From positions 1 through 31,920 of IMG/VR virus record IMGVR_UViG_3300010430_000323: 31,920 bases of DNA; one strand, written 5' to 3'. This DNA is from a virus. Below the pieces are notes generated by a model. The model was not told the DNA's origin, did not search any database, and saw only the letters and a program-made list of their open reading frames with translations. Positions 27,863 through 31,920 of the stretch are shown here, one piece after another; position 1 is the stretch's first letter; every line of letters starts with the position of its first letter. Both the position numbers and the translations under genes were made by a program.

Positions 27863-30271
27863 CTATTTTCTATACATTTTTTGTAAATTATTATCTAAAC
27901 AAGGAACAATAGCACCGTTAACAGTTACGAATATTTCTTGAGGTTGTGGTGGTGGTATAACTATTACTGGAACATTACCAACGCCTTGAGCAATCACAAC
28001 GGGTGTAAAGTCTTTAAACTTAACTAATGTTATGGTTGTTGGTGTTTGTTTTGTTACGTTGAAATTCTTTATGCTATCAGTAATATAATACCCTGCTATT
28101 TCTGCTGGTTCGCTTATGTAATAAGGCTTTCTTAAATCCCATGCTTGAAATTCGTACAAGCTCAAAACCAGATCAACCGTTAAGATAACTGTATCTTCTA
28201 TGTTAGCTAAAGTTTTAGCGTAAAACTGCTCTACTAGGCCGTTTGTAGCGTTAAAGGTTAATCTTCTATCACCAAAGGTAGGAGTGTTAGCATAATCTTC
28301 CATTATACCAGTTAAAACAATAGTTGACAGCGTTGATCCTGAAGGCCTTCTTACATTTCCTGCTGGGTCGTATTGCCTTCCTTTTGCTAATTGGAAAACC
28401 CTTGCACCATAATTTGAATTGGTGGGTTTGTTAAGGTTATCAGCGTCTAAATATTCTTCTTTTACTATTGATGAAATTATGTTAGTTGTAGCGCCGTTTA
28501 ACTCTCCTTGTATTGTCGCGCTTAATAACTGGGTGCTTAAAGTGCTTTGCCCTTTTTCAAAACGGGTATTATTACCCATTTCATAGATTAGTTCACCATA
28601 AGTTAAATCATTTATTTTGTTGTACTGTTCTAAATATTTGTCTTTTGGATCAACGGCATACTTGAAAACCATTTCATTTTTATACCCTGTTAAGTAGTTA
28701 AGTGTTGGTGGCTTGTTTAAATCAATTTTATCTGTAATATCTAAGAAGGTATTGTTGTAAAAATCGTCTCGAGGTTCGATAATTACCGTTTTCCTGTTTA
28801 TGTCAACATCAAAATAAAGGTTAAACATTGTTTTAAAATCCTGTAACAAAGACAAGCATTTAATACCAGTTGGAATGTGTGAATTAATTCTAAATTCAGT
28901 ACCAATTTGAACCGTTGATAGAGGCGATATTTTTAAAACAGAACCATTATTAATTCTGGTTTTCCAATAGTTTAAAGAAGGTGCGTTTAGTTGTGGTTGA
29001 CCAAGAAAACCAGAAGCATCGTCATTATATTCTAAAAAAACGGAAACAGTATCGCCAGATGTAAGCGTTAATGTTTGGTTCGGCATATTGTTTTGACCAC
29101 TACCACCAGCTACACTACCTTTATACAATACGTTTAAACTATTTATACTAGTATTACTTGGGTTGTTTTTAACAATGTACCATGTAAACGAAGGTGCTAA
29201 ACCTGAAGAAGCAGAACCAAAACCAGAAAAAGCCCAAGGCTTAAATGTACCTCCATAATCCTCATAATATCCAGTTGAATTATTAAAAGAAAAACTCACA
29301 AGGTAAGAACCAGATATTCCCACAGTAAACTCACTTGTAGCAGTGTTAAACCTTCCAAAATTATCAGTTACAACGGTGTTAATTGAGGCTGGGAACCTGT
29401 AAACACTTCTCACGCTGTTATTAACTGGTAAAAGCAAAGTTCCTACTGTTTCGCTTGGGTTCCACGTGTTAGGGTCTGAAGTTCCTGTTATTCCTGAAGT
29501 CGAATACTCTATAGTTTGACCTATTAAATCTTGTGTTTCTCTTGTCATTTGAAACGCAGGATCAACACTAAGTCCAAAATGAGTATAAAGATGGGCGTAA
29601 GCATCTAAGTATTGAACACCCGTACCGCCTTTTATCCAATCGCTTTCTAAGAACGCACTAGAAACCGTATAACCTATCTTTTCAAACATTGATAATACAA
29701 TAGACCTTAAATGCAGTTGCGGCCTAAAGTCAATAGAGTACCAAGCATTATTTCTGTTTATGTACGGGTAAACTAAATCAGCATTTACAGAATTTTGCCC
29801 GTTTAAAGCTATAAACCGATTATTACTATAACTTTCTAAGGCGTCTTCAGTTCTTAACCCTGTTTTGTAGTCCCTCCAATTAAGTTGGTTTAGTTCAACG
29901 TCGCGTAATTTTTCAACCCAATCATTATTTAATCCTTTAAAGTTAAGTTTATACATACCATCTAAAGTACTTTCAAACGGGTATAAAAAACCTTTATCAA
30001 TCTGGTTCCCATCAACAACAATCGAACATTCTTTTTGTCCTAGTATTTCCTTTGATGCTGTTGCGAATCTAAGCCCTGATAAGAGTCTATTGTTGTTCTT
30101 TGTTTGTGGTACTTCAAAATCTAAACTAAAAGACGTGTTACGCTTTCCAATGTTGTTAATTGAAGCTAAAGACTTAGTTAACTTTAATGCAAAATCATCT
30201 GAATCAGTTAATTCAAGTTCGCCTAATTGCGCTCCTGTATTGTCAAGTATAAGAATTTGTAAGTCTCTCAT
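27863..30271 (-). CDS. Tail hub/baseplate protein
   Basis: The protein has 802 aa. The N-terminus (MRDLQILILDNTGAQLGELE, then NIGKRNTSFSLDFEVPQT) and the following FLYPFESTLDGMYKLNFKGL with NDWVEKLRDVELNQLNW match the pattern I know from Bacteroidota phage tail hub proteins. A middle beta-rich insertion carries many Gly/Ser/Asn residues. The C-terminal part has DITDKIDLNKPPTLNYLTGY and a final proline-rich stretch VPVIVIPPPQPQEIFVTVNG. It shares one base with the propeller-containing gene and starts the block that includes the tape measure. Enzymatic domains are not seen. Confidence 0.7.
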   Translation of the reverse strand: MRDLQILILDNTGAQLGELELTDSDDFALKLTKSLASINNIGKRNTSFSLDFEVPQTKNNNRLLSGLRFATASKEILGQKECSIVVDGNQIDKGFLYPFESTLDGMYKLNFKGLNNDWVEKLRDVELNQLNWRDYKTGLRTEDALESYSNNRFIALNGQNSVNADLVYPYINRNNAWYSIDFRPQLHLRSIVLSMFEKIGYTVSSAFLESDWIKGGTGVQYLDAYAHLYTHFGLSVDPAFQMTRETQDLIGQTIEYSTSGITGTSDPNTWNPSETVGTLLLPVNNSVRSVYRFPASINTVVTDNFGRFNTATSEFTVGISGSYLVSFSFNNSTGYYEDYGGTFKPWAFSGFGSASSGLAPSFTWYIVKNNPSNTSINSLNVLYKGSVAGGSGQNNMPNQTLTLTSGDTVSVFLEYNDDASGFLGQPQLNAPSLNYWKTRINNGSVLKISPLSTVQIGTEFRINSHIPTGIKCLSLLQDFKTMFNLYFDVDINRKTVIIEPRDDFYNNTFLDITDKIDLNKPPTLNYLTGYKNEMVFKYAVDPKDKYLEQYNKINDLTYGELIYEMGNNTRFEKGQSTLSTQLLSATIQGELNGATTNIISSIVKEEYLDADNLNKPTNSNYGARVFQLAKGRQYDPAGNVRRPSGSTLSTIVLTGIMEDYANTPTFGDRRLTFNATNGLVEQFYAKTLANIEDTVILTVDLVLSLYEFQAWDLRKPYYISEPAEIAGYYITDSIKNFNVTKQTPTTITLVKFKDFTPVVIAQGVGNVPVIVIPPPQPQEIFVTVNGAIVPCLDNNLQKMYRK

Positions 30272-31920
30272 TATTTAATTCCTTTTCTTCTGTTAGCTAA
30301 TCTAAATTTAACCCTAAAAAGTGTTTCAGGTGAAAACTTATCTTCTAAAGTACTTTCTTCTGTTGTTATCACTATTGGAAAATATTTACCAACTCCAGAA
30401 CTAGAAGATACAAAGCTGATTCTAACCATTTCTTCATTTAAAGACAATGCTAGTTGAGGTATTCCGAAAATATCACCACTATCAGAAACTCCACTGGTTG
30501 CCCATTCGGGGTTGGTAAGTATTGTTGGTAAATCAACTATTGCGCTTGTTGCAGGGTCGAAAGTTCTTATAAAATCAGAAGCGTAAGGAAGTAAGTAAAA
30601 CAAACCATCAGCCCCTAGTTCAGCTATCAAATGACCACTTGCTACATTACCTAAAAACACAGTTGTTATACTGTCATTTGAAACGTCTATTTTTATAATG
30701 TTAAACGGTGAAACTGGTGGTAACGTTGAAGAGTAAGCGAAAGCATAAATAAAACCATTAACTTCATAAGAAGTGTGGCTGTTACAAGCGTCTGTACCTT
30801 GATTGCCGAAACTTGTTAAAGCGTCTGTTGCTGTATTAATCTTTAAAAAAGCCTCGTTACCACCACTAAAACAGTAAATAAAACCATTTGAAGCATTACA
30901 AGAAGATAAATACTTAAATGAACCTACTGGAGCTGGTAAAACATTGCCAAATTCAGTAACAGAATCTGTTGAAGTGTCTATTTTTAAAATAGTTGTTACA
31001 GTCGATCCAGCTGGTGGGGCGTAAATAACACCGCTTGAAGTTATAGCTGAAGTTTGCCATTTAAAAAAAGTACCTGTTGTTGTTGGAACTGCAATAGTGT
31101 AAGTAGTATCATTAGACGGGTCTATAACTAAAATATCATCATTGAAAAAAGGTATGCAGTAAATTTTTCCATTAGGCGCCCTTTGTGCCGAGTTCCATTT
31201 TGGTAATCCACCAGCAAAAGTACCAAAGTTACTTATTGCATTTGTTGCTTTATCTATTTTTAGTACAGCCGTACCCGTTAGAGGTGGCGCATACATAAAA
31301 CCGTTACCACCATCAACCAATACACCGTATTGCTGTGATACAGATACAGAACCAAATAAGGTTGTAGACCCTAAAGCTGGAACTGAAGAAACAAACTTAC
31401 TTTGTATAGCCGCCCTTTTATTAATTAGCATCTTACTTAACCATTCGACGTGCTTTTCTGGTATTCTATCGCTGAAAAGGTCGTATTCGTAGTTGTAACT
31501 TGATTTGTAAACTAAATCACCAACATCTGTACTAACAGGTGCAACAGGTCGAACCCGTTTAAAAGTGCTATCCTTGTACTTTCCTACTCTATTAATATTT
31601 CCAGCAAAAGTATAACTGTCTTGCGCTCCTAGTTCATTAAGCCAAGATAAAGTAATAGTTTTTTCACAGTCGTTACGTAATTTGTAAACTTTTGTTTCAC
31701 TTCTTATAGTAAAAGGACTAGCAATATCACGTACTAATATCCTTACTTCGTCGATACCTGTTGAGCTATCAAAATCAAATCTATAAGTAGAAATGTCAAC
31801 TTTTTGAAAACCTAGGTATCCGGGAATATTTCTATCAGGTACTAAAACAGCTTCGTTAGTCGTAGCAACTAAAACACCGTTTAAAAGTGTTTGTATCTCC
31901 CATTCTTGCTTTGGTGTAAC
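30271..31920 (-). CDS. Baseplate/distal tail protein with inserted beta-propeller, C-terminal part (starts at 642 across the join)
   Basis: This is the continuation of the 722-aa protein from position 1. The frame has no stop from 31920 to 30271; an apparent start at 31431 is only an internal Met (residue 337). Residues about 350-660 hold six to seven repeats of roughly 45 residues with G-x-IY-x-x-P and LKID-x-x-T-x-x-x-x-x-FG, for example NGKIYCIPFF and ILKIDTSTDSVTEFG, the pattern of a beta-propeller of NHL/kelch-like type. The last part (KYFPIVITTEESTLEDKFSP) looks like the end of an original baseplate domain. The propeller is an inserted, probably exposed module for binding a host surface. 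Confidence 0.72.
   Translation of the reverse strand, partial: VTPKQEWEIQTLLNGVLVATTNEAVLVPDRNIPGYLGFQKVDISTYRFDFDSSTGIDEVRILVRDIASPFTIRSETKVYKLRNDCEKTITLSWLNELGAQDSYTFAGNINRVGKYKDSTFKRVRPVAPVSTDVGDLVYKSSYNYEYDLFSDRIPEKHVEWLSKMLINKRAAIQSKFVSSVPALGSTTLFGSVSVSQQYGVLVDGGNGFMYAPPLTGTAVLKIDKATNAISNFGTFAGGLPKWNSAQRAPNGKIYCIPFFNDDILVIDPSNDTTYTIAVPTTTGTFFKWQTSAITSSGVIYAPPAGSTVTTILKIDTSTDSVTEFGNVLPAPVGSFKYLSSCNASNGFIYCFSGGNEAFLKINTATDALTSFGNQGTDACNSHTSYEVNGFIYAFAYSSTLPPVSPFNIIKIDVSNDSITTVFLGNVASGHLIAELGADGLFYLLPYASDFIRTFDPATSAIVDLPTILTNPEWATSGVSDSGDIFGIPQLALSLNEEMVRISFVSSSSGVGKYFPIVITTEESTLEDKFSPETLFRVKFRLANRRKGIK
31798..31920. repeat. Terminal direct repeat, right copy
   Basis: Exact copy of bases 1-123. 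It marks the overlap of the circular assembly and repeats residues 174-214 of the baseplate protein in the same frame. Confidence 0.95.

Noticed and set aside
31429-31431. ATG at 31431 as start of a separate 386-aa gene
   Set aside because: The frame is open upstream through the circular join to ATG 642, with protein-like sequence all along; the Met is internal.
1-31920. tRNA or rRNA genes
   Set aside because: No cloverleaf-like segment with matching acceptor and T-arm motifs was noticed on either strand by eye; a covariance search was not possible.

Overview
The window is a complete, circularly closed genome of a tailed phage, most likely a siphovirus of a Bacteroidota (Flavobacteriia-like) host. 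Bases 1-123 are repeated exactly at 31798-31920, so the unit genome is 31,797 bp, and one structural gene runs uninterrupted across the join. The host assignment rests on strong A+T richness, promoters of the Bacteroidota type (TTG/TTTG, about 20 nt, TAnnTTTG), A/T-rich leaders instead of Shine-Dalgarno sites, and Bacteroidota-typical families (DUF3127, DUF1064, a phage lipoprotein spanin). All convincing genes lie on the minus strand, so transcription runs from high to low coordinates. Stop codons, including TGA, are used in the standard way. No integrase, DNA polymerase, helicase, tRNA or CRISPR array is visible. There is no gene-free stretch longer than 300 bases.

Layout in transcription order. 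(1) 17.7-15.0 kb: a small XRE-type regulator, a strong terminator and promoter, then a recombination/replication operon (ERF annealing protein, PD-(D/E)XK exonuclease, stand-alone DnaA domain-IV-like protein, DUF3127). (2) 14.9-12.2 kb: a PP-loop PAPS-reductase-like protein and a ParB-like partner (IbrA/IbrB type), two small companions, a MazG-like pyrophosphatase and a second HTH protein. Palindrome-like operators sit at its promoters. (3) 12.0-8.7 kb: replication-initiator-like protein, unknown replication-region protein, zinc ribbon, DUF1064 nuclease, a winged-helix gene broken by a UGA, and several tiny genes. (4) 8.65-0.64 kb: packaging and head genes (TerS, a 2-TM protein, a conserved small protein, a hexamer repeat array, a terminator, TerL, portal, a 34-aa peptide, S78 protease, HK97-fold capsid, connector/tail-completion genes, one carrying a T9 frameshift site). 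(5) Across the join and 31.8-22.2 kb: baseplate protein with an inserted beta-propeller, hub-like protein, tape measure, tail tube candidate, adaptor-like protein and repeat-containing fibre. (6) 22.1-17.7 kb: small fibre, structural and membrane genes and a lysis cassette (membrane protein, M15 endolysin, 24-aa TM peptide, single-gene spanin).

Together the genes suggest a phage that uses the host polymerase and replisome, recombines with ERF plus exonuclease, and packages with TerS/TerL. The most interesting signals are the GGTCTN hexamer array just before TerL, the slippery T9 in a head-tail gene, the beta-propeller in the baseplate protein, promoters placed so that mRNAs would be leaderless, a shared operator family, and the PAPS-reductase/ParB gene cluster.
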